A stretch of DNA of 17,002 nucleotides, taken from CAIXQW01 sp046049675 (GTDB lineage Bacteria; Bacteroidota; Bacteroidia; Chitinophagales; Chitinophagaceae). The stretch spans positions 1-17,002 of the forward strand of contig JBJORA010000070.1 in NCBI GenBank assembly GCA_046049675.1, given 5' to 3'. Shown here one piece after another: positions 1 to 7,989 of the stretch (the first letter of the stretch is position 1; every line of letters begins with the position of its first letter). The position numbers were made by a program, and so were the translations under genes. The notes beneath the pieces are model-generated. The model was not told where the DNA came from and did no database searches. It was given only the letters and a program-made list of their open reading frames with translations.

Positions 1-584
1 GGCAACAAAGTAAACAAAGAGAAGGTGGGGCAAATAAATGCAATACTATAATTTAGGATTCACAGTTTGTAGTGCCTATTCATGGATTAAATACCTAGTT
101 GCTTACTACCTCATCGCATAATAACAAGCACCATGTACTTTCATGAACCCCCAGCGGGGGTGAAATGACTATAACACCTAGTAACAGCAAGGCAGTAAAC
201 CCCCGACGGGGGTGATATACAAGTAACATAATCCTTGTGTTATATGCTGTGTTACGTTAAACATAAATTGAACCACAAAGGAAACAAAGTAAACAAAGAG
301 AAGGTGGGGCAAATAAATGCAATACTATAATTTAGGATTCACAGTTTGCAGTGCTTATTCATGGATTAAATACCTAGTTGCTTACTACCTCATCGCATAA
401 TAACAAGCACCATGTACTTTCATGAACCCCCAGTGGGGGTGAAATGACTATAACACCTACTAACTGCAAGGCAGTAAACCCCCGACGGGGGTGACATAGA
501 AGCAACATAATCTCTACGCTATAAACAATCGTAGTTTAAACACAGATTGAAGTACGAAGGAAACACAGCAATACATGGAAGGTG
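1..584. repeat. Right end of a 279-bp tandem repeat array
   Basis: Two consecutive copies lie at 1-279 and 280-558 (exact offset 279), followed by a short degenerate start of a third copy at about 557-584. The first ~215 bases of the two full copies differ at only about six to eight positions by eye, while the last ~60 bases of each unit have diverged strongly. Each unit carries two short hairpins with 6-bp ACCCCC/GGGGGT stems and triloops: 147-161 and 199-213 in copy 1, 426-440 and 478-492 in copy 2. The array runs off the left edge, so its full copy number is unknown. No open reading frame of note lies in it. From 585 to 693 I see only unremarkable upstream sequence. Confidence 0.9.
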
Positions 585-693
585 TCATAATACTAGCTTT
601 CTGTAAAAATCTTGTCAGCAGACAATATAGCAATGCTTACGGTCGTTACTATGGCAGAGCGCAGCAGGATAAATATTGCACTACCAATTATCT

Positions 694-1353
694 ATGGATG
701 ACAACAAACCCAATTTAGAACTAGAATTTTCTTGCAAGGAAGATTACGATGCCATGCCATGCACAAACAATGGCAGGCATTGCAGCAAGTGCAATCACGA
801 AGTGATAGACTGTACGAATATGAGCAGCGATGAAATTGCGGCGCTGCAACAAAAGCACACACAGGGTTTTTGCGGCAGGTTTGCCCTAAGCCAAATGAGT
901 GCAAATTACTTGAAGGCGCAATTGATATCTACCGCAGTAGCTATTGCTGCGGCGCAAGGTTGCACGGGTTCTGATGATAGGAAGACCATACCTATTGTAG
1001 GACTGCTCATACGTCCTGAGATGCAAAAAACACACAAAACCCCTGGCTTAATGAGATTGTCTAATAACGGAGAAGCTCCAGTAGTACGCGAGGATAGTTT
1101 AGTAGCACAAAAGCACACTTGGCAAGACATAAAAGACCGTTTGCACAAAATTTTGTCAGCTGCAAAAGTAACAGGTACTTGCACGGTACGCATTGGCATA
1201 AACCGTAAACAACATGCCCAAACAATTAGCTTCAAACAGGCTGGCATGTCCAAAGCACAAAAGAAAGCATTAGAAGCATTGCTGCTAAAGAAACTAAAGC
1301 ACGATATTTTGCTACAAAATGCTGTAGAAGACTATGTACTAGTATTACCATGA
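694..1353 (+). CDS. Small cysteine-motif protein of unknown function
   Basis: A 219-residue protein counted from the ATG at 694; a TTG at 676 would add six residues, but no promoter or ribosome site favours it. The N-terminal ~65 residues carry Cys14, Cys23, a CxxC pair (Cys30, Cys33), Cys40 and a later CGRF motif. This resembles a metal-binding-like cysteine module often found at the N-terminus of Bacteroidota membrane proteins. A short hydrophobic stretch follows at about residues 75-90 (ISTAVAIAAAQGCTG), possibly a membrane segment. The rest is basic and Lys-rich near the C-terminus and matches no family I recognise. It stands alone between a repeat array and carB. Function unknown; the cysteine module is seen in the sequence, while metal binding and membrane anchoring are inference. 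Confidence 0.75.
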   Translation: MDDNKPNLELEFSCKEDYDAMPCTNNGRHCSKCNHEVIDCTNMSSDEIAALQQKHTQGFCGRFALSQMSANYLKAQLISTAVAIAAAQGCTGSDDRKTIPIVGLLIRPEMQKTHKTPGLMRLSNNGEAPVVREDSLVAQKHTWQDIKDRLHKILSAAKVTGTCTVRIGINRKQHAQTISFKQAGMSKAQKKALEALLLKKLKHDILLQNAVEDYVLVLP

Positions 1354-1384
1354 TACTACTTGCAGGATTGACTTAGCCACTATT

Positions 1385-1490
1385 GCGCTAGGGATTGAAG
1401 CGTAAAGCCCACAGCGGCAAAGTGGTGGAGGCACGACAACACTTGCCCGCGAGGACTTGCAGCGTAAAGCCCGCCCGAGCGCCCTAAAAA
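1385..1490. repeat. Structured intergenic element with duplicated 20-mer
   Basis: Bases 1385-1393 (GCGCTAGGG) can pair with 1474-1482 (CCCGAGCGC), 8 of 9 positions, closing a ~98-base element. Inside are two near-identical 20-mers at 1391-1410 and 1453-1472 that match at 17 of 20 positions and share GCGTAAAGCCC. An A-run follows on the plus strand, which would be a T-run upstream if the element is read on the minus strand. From memory, blocks with the phrases GGACTTGCAGCG and AAAGCCC recur between genes in many Bacteroidota genomes, so this is probably a dispersed element. Its function and strand are unknown. Confidence 0.6.
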
Positions 1491-1612
1491 AAATCATTCG
1501 CTTGACGGCCATTTAATTCGCTAAGGGAGTATTTCTAATTGCGGCAAAAGCCCGCCGGTACTGAGGTTCAGCTTGCAAATGGCATAACTCATGCGTGTTT
1601 GCTTTTATTAGA

Positions 1613-1645
1613 TTTGATACTGCGCATGTGTTTACCCTATCTTTG
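1613..1645 (+). promoter_or_regulatory. carB promoter, Bacteroidota type
   Basis: TTTG at 1613-1616 is followed, after 21 bases, by TATCTTTG at 1638-1645, an exact match to the Bacteroidota -7 consensus TAnnTTTG with normal spacing. The predicted transcription start near 1650 gives a T/A-rich leader of about 33 bases before the GTG start of carB, without a Shine-Dalgarno sequence. Confidence 0.75.
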
Positions 1646-1683
1646 CGGAATTTGTTTTTTTTACATCAAAAATCTTCGATACT

Positions 1684-4539
1684 GTGCCTAGAGATACTTC
1701 TATACGTTCCGTTTTAATTATTGGTAGCGGCCCTATCATTATTGGCCAAGCTTGCGAGTTTGACTATAGCGGCACCCAGGCTGCTCGTAGTTTGCGCGAA
1801 GAGGGTGTGCAGGTGATACTCATAAATAGTAATCCTGCCACGATTATGACCGACCCGATGATGGCTGACAGGGTTTACTTGCTGCCACTAACGCCAGAAA
1901 GTATCGAGCAGATTTTAGAAGAGAATATTATTACCGCCGTATTGCCAACTATGGGCGGACAAACTGCACTTAATCTTTGTAAAGAGTGCGACGAGCTGGG
2001 CATTTGGGAAAAGTATGGCGTGCGCTTGATTGGCGTAGACATCAAAGCCATTGATAAAGCCGAAGACCGCGAGCAGTTTAGACAATGGATGCTGCGACTT
2101 GGCGTAAGTGTTGCCACGGCCAAAACAGCGAATAGCTTTTTAGAGGGCAAGGAGTTTGCACAAGAAATTGGTTTTCCCTTGGTGATTCGCCCAAGCTTTA
2201 CGCTAGGTGGCACGGGTGGTGGTTTTGTGCACACCAAAGACGAACTAGACGACAAACTGAAACATGGCCTTGAAGCTAGCCCTATACACGAGGTGTTGGT
2301 AGAGCAAGCCGTAATTGGTTGGAAGGAATACGAGCTAGAATTGCTGCGCGATAGAAAAGACAATGTTGTAATTATTTGCACCGTAGAAAACCTAGACCCA
2401 ATGGGCGTGCACACAGGCGACAGCATTACCGTAGCGCCAGCTATGACGCTTAGCGATACTGCGTTTCAGTTGATGCGCAACACTGCCATTCGCATGATGC
2501 GCGACCTTGGCAATTTTGCAGGTGGCTGCAATGTGCAGTTTGCTTTGCATCCAGATACTGAGGAAATTATTGCCATTGAAATTAATCCGCGTGTAAGCCG
2601 TAGTAGTGCCTTGGCAAGTAAAGCAACAGGTTATCCAATCGCAAAGATTGCCGCTAAGCTAGCGCTAGGCTATACTTTAGACGAATTAAAAAATCAGATT
2701 ACAAGAACAACAAGCGCCTATTTTGAGCCGGCCTTAGATTACGTGATTGTAAAAATGCCACGTTGGAACTTTGATAAGTTTAAGGGCGCCGACGATACAC
2801 TTGGCTTACAAATGAAAAGTGTTGGTGAGGTGATGGCAATTGGTAGAAGCTTTACGGAGGCTTTGCAAAAGGCTTGTCAGAGTTTAGAAAATAATGCTAT
2901 TGGCTTAGGCACCTATAACCGCACACATTTTAGTGTTGACGAATTGTTGCAAACACTAAAGCGACCGCAGTGGGATAGAATTTTTAGAATTAAAGATGCC
3001 TACGAACTTGGCGTAAGTACCAAGAGCTTGCACGAGATTACAAAAATCGATAAGTGGTTTTTGTATCAAGTAAAAGAAATTGTATTGTTTGAGCAAAAAC
3101 TTCGTGCGGTAAAGGAACTCAATCATTTGACCGAAGACTTAATGTGGGAGGCAAAGAAAATGGGCTTTAGCGACGACCAAATTGCACTTGCATTGACGTG
3201 CACAGCAGACGAAGTATATGCATGGCGCAAAGCAAAAAATATTACGCGTGTTTGGAAACTAGTTGATACATGTAGTGCAGAGTTTGAAAGTCCTACACCA
3301 TACTTATACAGCACTTTTGAGCGTACAAGCCACAATGTGAACGACGCTAGTCAAACAATCGTACACAATGAAAGTATTGTAAGCGATAAGAAAAAGATAA
3401 TTGTATTGGGTAGCGGTCCTAATCGTATTGGCCAAGGTATTGAGTTTGACTATTGCTGCACGCACGGCTTGCTAGCGATTAAAGAAGCAGGCTATGAAGC
3501 CATCATGATCAACTGTAATCCAGAAACTGTGAGCACAGATTTTGATATGGCCGATAAGCTTTATTTTGAACCAGTGTATTGGGAGAATCTGTGGGAGATT
3601 ATCGAACACGAAAAACCAGAAGGTGTAATTGTACAGCTTGGTGGACAAACTGCCTTGAAGTTGAGTAAGAACTTACATGAGCGTGGCATACGCATTATAG
3701 GCACGAGCTACGACAATATGGACATTGCAGAAGACCGTGGTAGGTTTAGCGATATGCTAAAGGAAATGAATATTCCTTATCCAAGGTATGGCACCGCGTA
3801 CAATACCGACGACGCGATAGAGGTTGCGAAAGAAGTTGGATATCCTGTACTAGTGCGTCCGAGCTATGTGCTTGGTGGACAGCGTATGCGTATTGTAATC
3901 AACGAAGAAGAGCTTGAGAAAAGTGTATTAAGTTTGTTGAAGCACTTGCCTGGCAATAAGATTTTGATTGACCATTTTTTAGACCGTTGCAACGAGGCCG
4001 AGATAGATTGTATTTGTGATGGCGACGAGGTGCACATTATGGGCATCATGGAACATATAGAACCAGCTGGTATACATAGTGGCGATAGCCATGCCACATT
4101 GCCGCCATTTACTTTAGGGCCATTGGTGATAGAAGAAATGAAAGACTATGCCAAGAAGATTGCCAATAAGTTGAACATTCGTGGTTTGTTGAATATACAG
4201 TTTGCGATTAAAGATAATAAGGTGTATGTGATAGAAGCTAATCCACGTGCAAGTAGAACAACACCGTTTATTGCAAAGGCATATAATATTCCTTACCTGA
4301 ATATTGCTACAAAGGTGATGTTGGGTGCCAACAAGCTTAAAGACTTTACAATGACGCAAGAGCTAACAGGCTTTGCAATCAAGGAGCCTGTATTTAGCTT
4401 TAATAAGTTCCCGAACGTTAATAAAGAGCTTGGTCCAGAAATGAAGAGTACTGGCGAAGCGATTCGTTTTATTAAAGACTTGAAGGACCCATACTTTAGA
4501 ACTTTATATAAGGAAAGAAGTATGCACTTGAGTTTTTAA
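1684..4539 (+). CDS. carB: Carbamoyl-phosphate synthase large subunit, no MGS domain
   Basis: Makes carbamoyl phosphate from bicarbonate, ATP and ammonia delivered by the small subunit, feeding pyrimidine and arginine synthesis in the cytoplasm. The protein has 951 residues with the expected internal duplication. The first half opens with GSGPIIIGQACEFDYSGTQ (residues ~14-32), the second with GSGPNRIGQGIEFDYCC (from ~residue 573), and each half holds an ATP-grasp fold. It ends about 30 residues after LGPEMKSTGE, roughly where the C-terminal MGS-like allosteric domain begins in the ~1073-residue E. coli enzyme, so that domain is absent. Several Bacteroidota CarB proteins are short in this way, so I read it as lineage-typical rather than broken. 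The start is a GTG; no in-frame ATG lies nearby. carA is not in the window. Confidence 0.97.
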   Translation: MPRDTSIRSVLIIGSGPIIIGQACEFDYSGTQAARSLREEGVQVILINSNPATIMTDPMMADRVYLLPLTPESIEQILEENIITAVLPTMGGQTALNLCKECDELGIWEKYGVRLIGVDIKAIDKAEDREQFRQWMLRLGVSVATAKTANSFLEGKEFAQEIGFPLVIRPSFTLGGTGGGFVHTKDELDDKLKHGLEASPIHEVLVEQAVIGWKEYELELLRDRKDNVVIICTVENLDPMGVHTGDSITVAPAMTLSDTAFQLMRNTAIRMMRDLGNFAGGCNVQFALHPDTEEIIAIEINPRVSRSSALASKATGYPIAKIAAKLALGYTLDELKNQITRTTSAYFEPALDYVIVKMPRWNFDKFKGADDTLGLQMKSVGEVMAIGRSFTEALQKACQSLENNAIGLGTYNRTHFSVDELLQTLKRPQWDRIFRIKDAYELGVSTKSLHEITKIDKWFLYQVKEIVLFEQKLRAVKELNHLTEDLMWEAKKMGFSDDQIALALTCTADEVYAWRKAKNITRVWKLVDTCSAEFESPTPYLYSTFERTSHNVNDASQTIVHNESIVSDKKKIIVLGSGPNRIGQGIEFDYCCTHGLLAIKEAGYEAIMINCNPETVSTDFDMADKLYFEPVYWENLWEIIEHEKPEGVIVQLGGQTALKLSKNLHERGIRIIGTSYDNMDIAEDRGRFSDMLKEMNIPYPRYGTAYNTDDAIEVAKEVGYPVLVRPSYVLGGQRMRIVINEEELEKSVLSLLKHLPGNKILIDHFLDRCNEAEIDCICDGDEVHIMGIMEHIEPAGIHSGDSHATLPPFTLGPLVIEEMKDYAKKIANKLNIRGLLNIQFAIKDNKVYVIEANPRASRTTPFIAKAYNIPYLNIATKVMLGANKLKDFTMTQELTGFAIKEPVFSFNKFPNVNKELGPEMKSTGEAIRFIKDLKDPYFRTLYKERSMHLSF

Positions 4540-4644
4540 AGGCGAGGATGTATTGCTAAGGCAAATGTATTTTTAGCACGAAGTAACTTGTAGCAAAACT
4601 TTATTCATTGTACAATTGCAATGGCATTGTGCGCATGTTCACTC

Positions 4645-5394
4645 TTATCTCTTCTTGCCAAATTTTGCTTCCCATTCTTCAAAATTTGGTAGCGCTCCTC
4701 CATAATACTCGCTGCGCTTCGTTTCTATAAGTTGGAGTTTTAGATTTCCATCAAAAATAAAGAAGTTAGTTACTTCTTCAAGTTTTCCTGATTTCGTTTT
4801 GAGTTTGTAAGTATGTTGTACTTCAAAAGGTAAAAACTCATCACGATTAGTCCATGCAAAATTCGTGAATTCAATTGGCGCATAACTTTCTGGATATTTT
4901 GCGTGTAGTTTAATGAAGTACTTTATACTATCTGTAGCTTCTTTGTCCTTATTCGTAAACTCCTTAGACTCGATTTGCGACATATAAACATCTTTGCAAA
5001 ATTGCCCTAAGGTTATTTGTGAGTCAATAATTCCGCTTGGTGTATTCAGTGGTAGAAACCTTGTGTCGTTAAATACTTGATTGTCTACTGCTGTCAAACT
5101 ATCTAAATATCGCAATGCCGCAATCATATACCCATAAGCAACAGAGAGCCTGTTGCTATCAGCTAGTAGCTTCTTGCATTCGCTGTATGGTAACTGCCAA
5201 AGCACCTTTGATATTATATTATCTAGCCTCTTTTCTTCAGAAGTCGCTGAGTTGGAAGCCCCTTCTACAAATCCGCCCATAGCTTTTAGTACTTCCAAGG
5301 AGTCAAGAATTGCCTTTACGTCAGGCGTTGACTGCGCAGCAGCTTTGTTATTGAGTGAAAACAAGAGTAGTATTATTACTGTTGCTATGCGCAT
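4645..5394 (-). CDS. Secreted hypothetical protein downstream of gldE
   Basis: A 249-residue protein starting at an ATG (5392-5394). The first ~20 residues form a signal peptide: an arginine at position 2, a hydrophobic run, then a likely cleavage after AAAQ. The mature part is soluble-looking, mixed in charge, with no transmembrane segment and no motif I recognise. It follows gldE on the same strand after 34 bases and is probably cotranscribed with it. In many Bacteroidota the gene after gldE is the lipoprotein gene gldD; this protein has neither a lipobox cysteine nor GldD-like sequence that I can see. Function unknown; export to the periplasm is inferred from the signal peptide. Confidence 0.8.
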   Translation of the reverse strand: MRIATVIILLLFSLNNKAAAQSTPDVKAILDSLEVLKAMGGFVEGASNSATSEEKRLDNIISKVLWQLPYSECKKLLADSNRLSVAYGYMIAALRYLDSLTAVDNQVFNDTRFLPLNTPSGIIDSQITLGQFCKDVYMSQIESKEFTNKDKEATDSIKYFIKLHAKYPESYAPIEFTNFAWTNRDEFLPFEVQHTYKLKTKSGKLEEVTNFFIFDGNLKLQLIETKRSEYYGGALPNFEEWEAKFGKKR

Positions 5395-5428
5395 GGTGAG
5401 CTTGTTTACTTGCTATGATGGTTGGTGC

Positions 5429-6799
5429 CTACACCGGCAGAATCTCAACAGATACACGCTTAATACGTGTCTTCTCTAATTCTGTAACGGTAAGCTTGAT
5501 ATTCTTGTGCTGTACACTTTCGTTAAGGTGAGGAAACTTGCCAAGCATTTCTAATACGAGCCCTGCTACGGTATCGTTTTCTCCGCTAACTACTTCAAAC
5601 TCATCTGGTGTAATATTGAGTGAGCGACATAAATCCACCAATGTCACTTTGCCTTCTACGAGAAATGTATTTGCATTTACTTGTCTAATTTCTGCGTCTT
5701 CGTCGTCGAATTCGTCACGAATATCGCCCACAACTTCTTCCATTACATCTTCTAGCGTTACAAGACCGCTTGTGCCGCCAAATTCGTCTACTACAATCGC
5801 CATATGCGAACGCTTTTGCTGAAACTCTTTTAGTAAGTCGTTACAAAGCTTGCTTTCTGGTACAAAAAATGGCGGTTTAATTAGCGTATGCCAATCAGCA
5901 GGTGCAGCTTCTGTAAAGGCTAGCATATCTTTTGTATGCAGGACGCCCTTTATCTGGTCGAGGCTTTGATCAAATACTGGAATACGACTATAGCCAAATT
6001 CTAATGCAGCTGAACGTACTTGTGCAAACGTATAATTACTAGGCATGGCACTAATGTCTAGCCTAGCACGCATGATTTGTTTTACTGTTGTACTGCGTAG
6101 ACGAACGATGCCCTTGTAGATATTTTTTTCTTCTACACTTGCGTCGCCTACAGCAATTTCAATGGCGTGCTCTACATCTTCGTCGCTAATGGTATTGCGT
6201 TTGTTGCTAATGTTCTTTTCTAGCAAAATACTACTGCGTGCAAGCAAACCGCTTACTGGACCAAATATTTTCTGTATCACGTTTACCACTGGTGCGCATA
6301 TTGTACTCATGCGCATATTGTTTTGCATGGCGTATACTTTAGGCATTACCTCGCCAAAAAGCACGAGCAAGAAGGTTACAAGCACCACTTGAATAAAAAT
6401 GCTTGCAAGGTTTTGCAGGGCTTTATTATTGGCAAACAATACTTCAAAGTCTACCACTTCTTTAAGTAGTAGGTTAGTTGTAATGATAATGCCAATACTT
6501 AAAAATGAATTGGCGATTAGTATCGTAGCAAGTAATTTCTGGGGTCTTTCTAGCAAACTAATAATCGTGCGATTAACACCGCGATTATTGATTTTAAGAT
6601 GATTGATTTGCTTGGCATCTAAACTAAAAAAAGCAACCTCGCTACCAGCCACGATGGCGGTAAGGATTAATAAGATAATAAGTAGTAAAATGTATACCGT
6701 GGTAAGCCCCCAGCTTAGTGGGCTACCTGCAAGCAATATGCTCGGTAAGAAATATTGTAGCAAGTTAGTGTCGGGATCCTCGTCGGAACTTGTCTTCAA
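5429..6799 (-). CDS. gldE: GldE-like DUF21/CBS/CorC_HlyC membrane protein
   Basis: A 456-residue inner-membrane protein of the HlyC/CorC (CNNM-like) family. Order: hydrophobic DUF21 region with several membrane segments (~32-175, including AGSEVAFFSLD at ~51-61 and FGEVMPK at ~148-154), a CBS pair (~237-355), the hallmark VVDEFGGTSGLVTLEDVMEE (~336-355), and a C-terminal CorC_HlyC domain to the end. In Bacteroidota the homologue beside mutY is named GldE and is linked to gliding/T9SS function; a divalent-cation transport role is suggested by the wider family. The usual partner ssb is not between mutY and this gene. The frame offers only TTG starts: the one at 6799, or one 12 residues in. I keep 6799 because the acidic N-terminus DEDPD precedes the first membrane helix as in relatives. 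Confidence 0.88.
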   Translation of the reverse strand: MKTSSDEDPDTNLLQYFLPSILLAGSPLSWGLTTVYILLLIILLILTAIVAGSEVAFFSLDAKQINHLKINNRGVNRTIISLLERPQKLLATILIANSFLSIGIIITTNLLLKEVVDFEVLFANNKALQNLASIFIQVVLVTFLLVLFGEVMPKVYAMQNNMRMSTICAPVVNVIQKIFGPVSGLLARSSILLEKNISNKRNTISDEDVEHAIEIAVGDASVEEKNIYKGIVRLRSTTVKQIMRARLDISAMPSNYTFAQVRSAALEFGYSRIPVFDQSLDQIKGVLHTKDMLAFTEAAPADWHTLIKPPFFVPESKLCNDLLKEFQQKRSHMAIVVDEFGGTSGLVTLEDVMEEVVGDIRDEFDDEDAEIRQVNANTFLVEGKVTLVDLCRSLNITPDEFEVVSGENDTVAGLVLEMLGKFPHLNESVQHKNIKLTVTELEKTRIKRVSVEILPV

Positions 6800-6914
6800 A
6801 ACTGTGTGCGCTTTGGTTGAGGTGCAAGATATAGCAAAAGTCAGTTATTGCAAAGCCTAAGGGGTAAATGGCTAGTGAGTGCTGAGTAAAATCGCAGGAT
6901 TTGCGAGCATTTGC

Positions 6915-7931
6915 CTACAAAATGCCCTCGTTAGCAAGCAAATCTCTTACACTTTTGGGCATGCTGTACTTATGTAGCTCGTTTATTGGCACCACAAGTG
7001 CATCGCTAAAAATAGCTGTTTTGCAAGCGGATGGCTTTACACGATAAAGTGTGCTTGTGATCTTTTGGTGTGTCAATTGTTGCGTAACACTGCCAAGCTT
7101 TTCTGCAACATGTGCTGTAAAAGAGGCGTTTACATATGCAGCCTCTAACATAGGTAATTCATATAAATTTTGCCATATGTCTTTTGCCTCGCGTTTTCGC
7201 AAATAGATTGCACCTTTTTGTTCAAGGAGAAAGAAGTGAAATTGCCTATGTGATATTTTGATTTTTTTGCTTTTAATAGGTAAAACACTAACATCGCCAT
7301 TTTGATAAGCGACACAGCTTTGTTGCAAGGGGCAAGAGTCGCATTGTGCTTGCTTTGGTGTGCAAATAGTAGCGCCAAAGTCCATTATAGCCTGATTGTA
7401 AGCCGCTGGCGTTTTTACAGCCAACAAACTTTGAGCAAGCTCTTTTAGCGATTTAAGCGTTGCACTGCTATCTATAGGATTGTATTCGCCAAAATATCGA
7501 GATAGGATGCGTAGTACATTGCCATCTACAACGGCGTATGGTAGCCCAAAAGCAAAAGAGGCGATGGCGGCGGCGGTGTATTCTCCTACACCTTTAAGCG
7601 CCCGAATGTCGTCATAAGCAGAAGGCATTTTACCATCAAATTGCGTTGCGATTATCCTAGCAGTGCTCAGCAAATTTTTGCAACGACTATAGTAACCAAG
7701 CCCTTGCCACATTGCAAATACTTCGTCGTCGCTTGCTGCCGCAAGTTTTTTGATGCTGTTATATTTTTTGATGAACTTGTTGTAATAGGGAATAACTGTG
7801 GCTGCCTGCGTCTGCTGAAGCATAATTTCGCTAAGCCATATATGATAGGCATTTGCGCTTTCTTTCCAAGGCAGTTCGCGCTTGTTGTGCTTGCGATGCC
7901 AGGCTAATAATTTTTTAGTAAACAGATGCAA
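6915..7931 (-). CDS. mutY: A/G-specific adenine DNA glycosylase
   Basis: Removes adenine mispaired with 8-oxoguanine. The 338 residues show the full MutY layout. The catalytic glutamate is E35 in SEIMLQQT, the helix-hairpin-helix is LKGVGEYTAAAIASFAFG (~112-129), and the catalytic aspartate is D136 in VVDGNV. The [4Fe-4S] cysteines are C190, C197, C200 and C206 with spacing x6, x2, x5. A C-terminal NUDIX-like domain (~225-335) would read 8-oxoG. The upstream frame is closed by a TGA six bases before the first codon, and no ATG is available near the N-terminus, so translation most likely starts at TTG 7929-7931. That codon lies only 4 bases after a strong -7 box, implying a leaderless transcript. 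Lies upstream of gldE on the same strand, separated by 115 bases. Confidence 0.95.
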   Translation of the reverse strand: MHLFTKKLLAWHRKHNKRELPWKESANAYHIWLSEIMLQQTQAATVIPYYNKFIKKYNSIKKLAAASDDEVFAMWQGLGYYSRCKNLLSTARIIATQFDGKMPSAYDDIRALKGVGEYTAAAIASFAFGLPYAVVDGNVLRILSRYFGEYNPIDSSATLKSLKELAQSLLAVKTPAAYNQAIMDFGATICTPKQAQCDSCPLQQSCVAYQNGDVSVLPIKSKKIKISHRQFHFFLLEQKGAIYLRKREAKDIWQNLYELPMLEAAYVNASFTAHVAEKLGSVTQQLTHQKITSTLYRVKPSACKTAIFSDALVVPINELHKYSMPKSVRDLLANEGIL

Positions 7932-7935
7932 AGCT

Positions 7936-7966
7936 CAAAGCTAAGTGCAAGAAGTGTTTTTGCAAA
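7936..7966 (-). promoter_or_regulatory. mutY promoter abutting the start codon
   Basis: On the minus strand TTTG (7966-7963) is followed after 19 bases by TAGCTTTG (7943-7936), an exact TAnnTTTG -7 box. Only AGCT separates it from the TTG start of mutY. Transcription starting 4-6 bases after the box would begin at or within the first codon. Confidence 0.7.
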
Positions 7967-7989
7967 GCAATTATTGTACGCTAGATCAC

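Larger units (their letters stand above)
1354..1683. other. Gap between the cysteine protein and carB
   Basis: About 330 bases without a gene. It holds the structured repeat element at 1385-1490 and the carB promoter at 1613-1645. A small direct repeat, ATTCGCT, occurs twice between about 1496 and 1521. Nothing else is recognised. Confidence 0.7.

Noticed and set aside
1..560. CRISPR array
   Set aside because: The repeats are 279 bases in direct tandem with no short repeat/unique-spacer alternation and no cas genes.
1875..2426. Antisense reading frames inside carB and similar frames opposite gldE, ispG and the T9SS cargo gene
   Set aside because: They lie fully inside confidently assigned genes, are rich in Ser/Cys/Thr as expected of antisense frames, and show no domain or promoter.
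4554..4578. Terminator for carB
   Set aside because: A TGCTAA/TTAGCA 6-bp stem with a 13-base loop is present but is not followed by a T-run; too weak to call.
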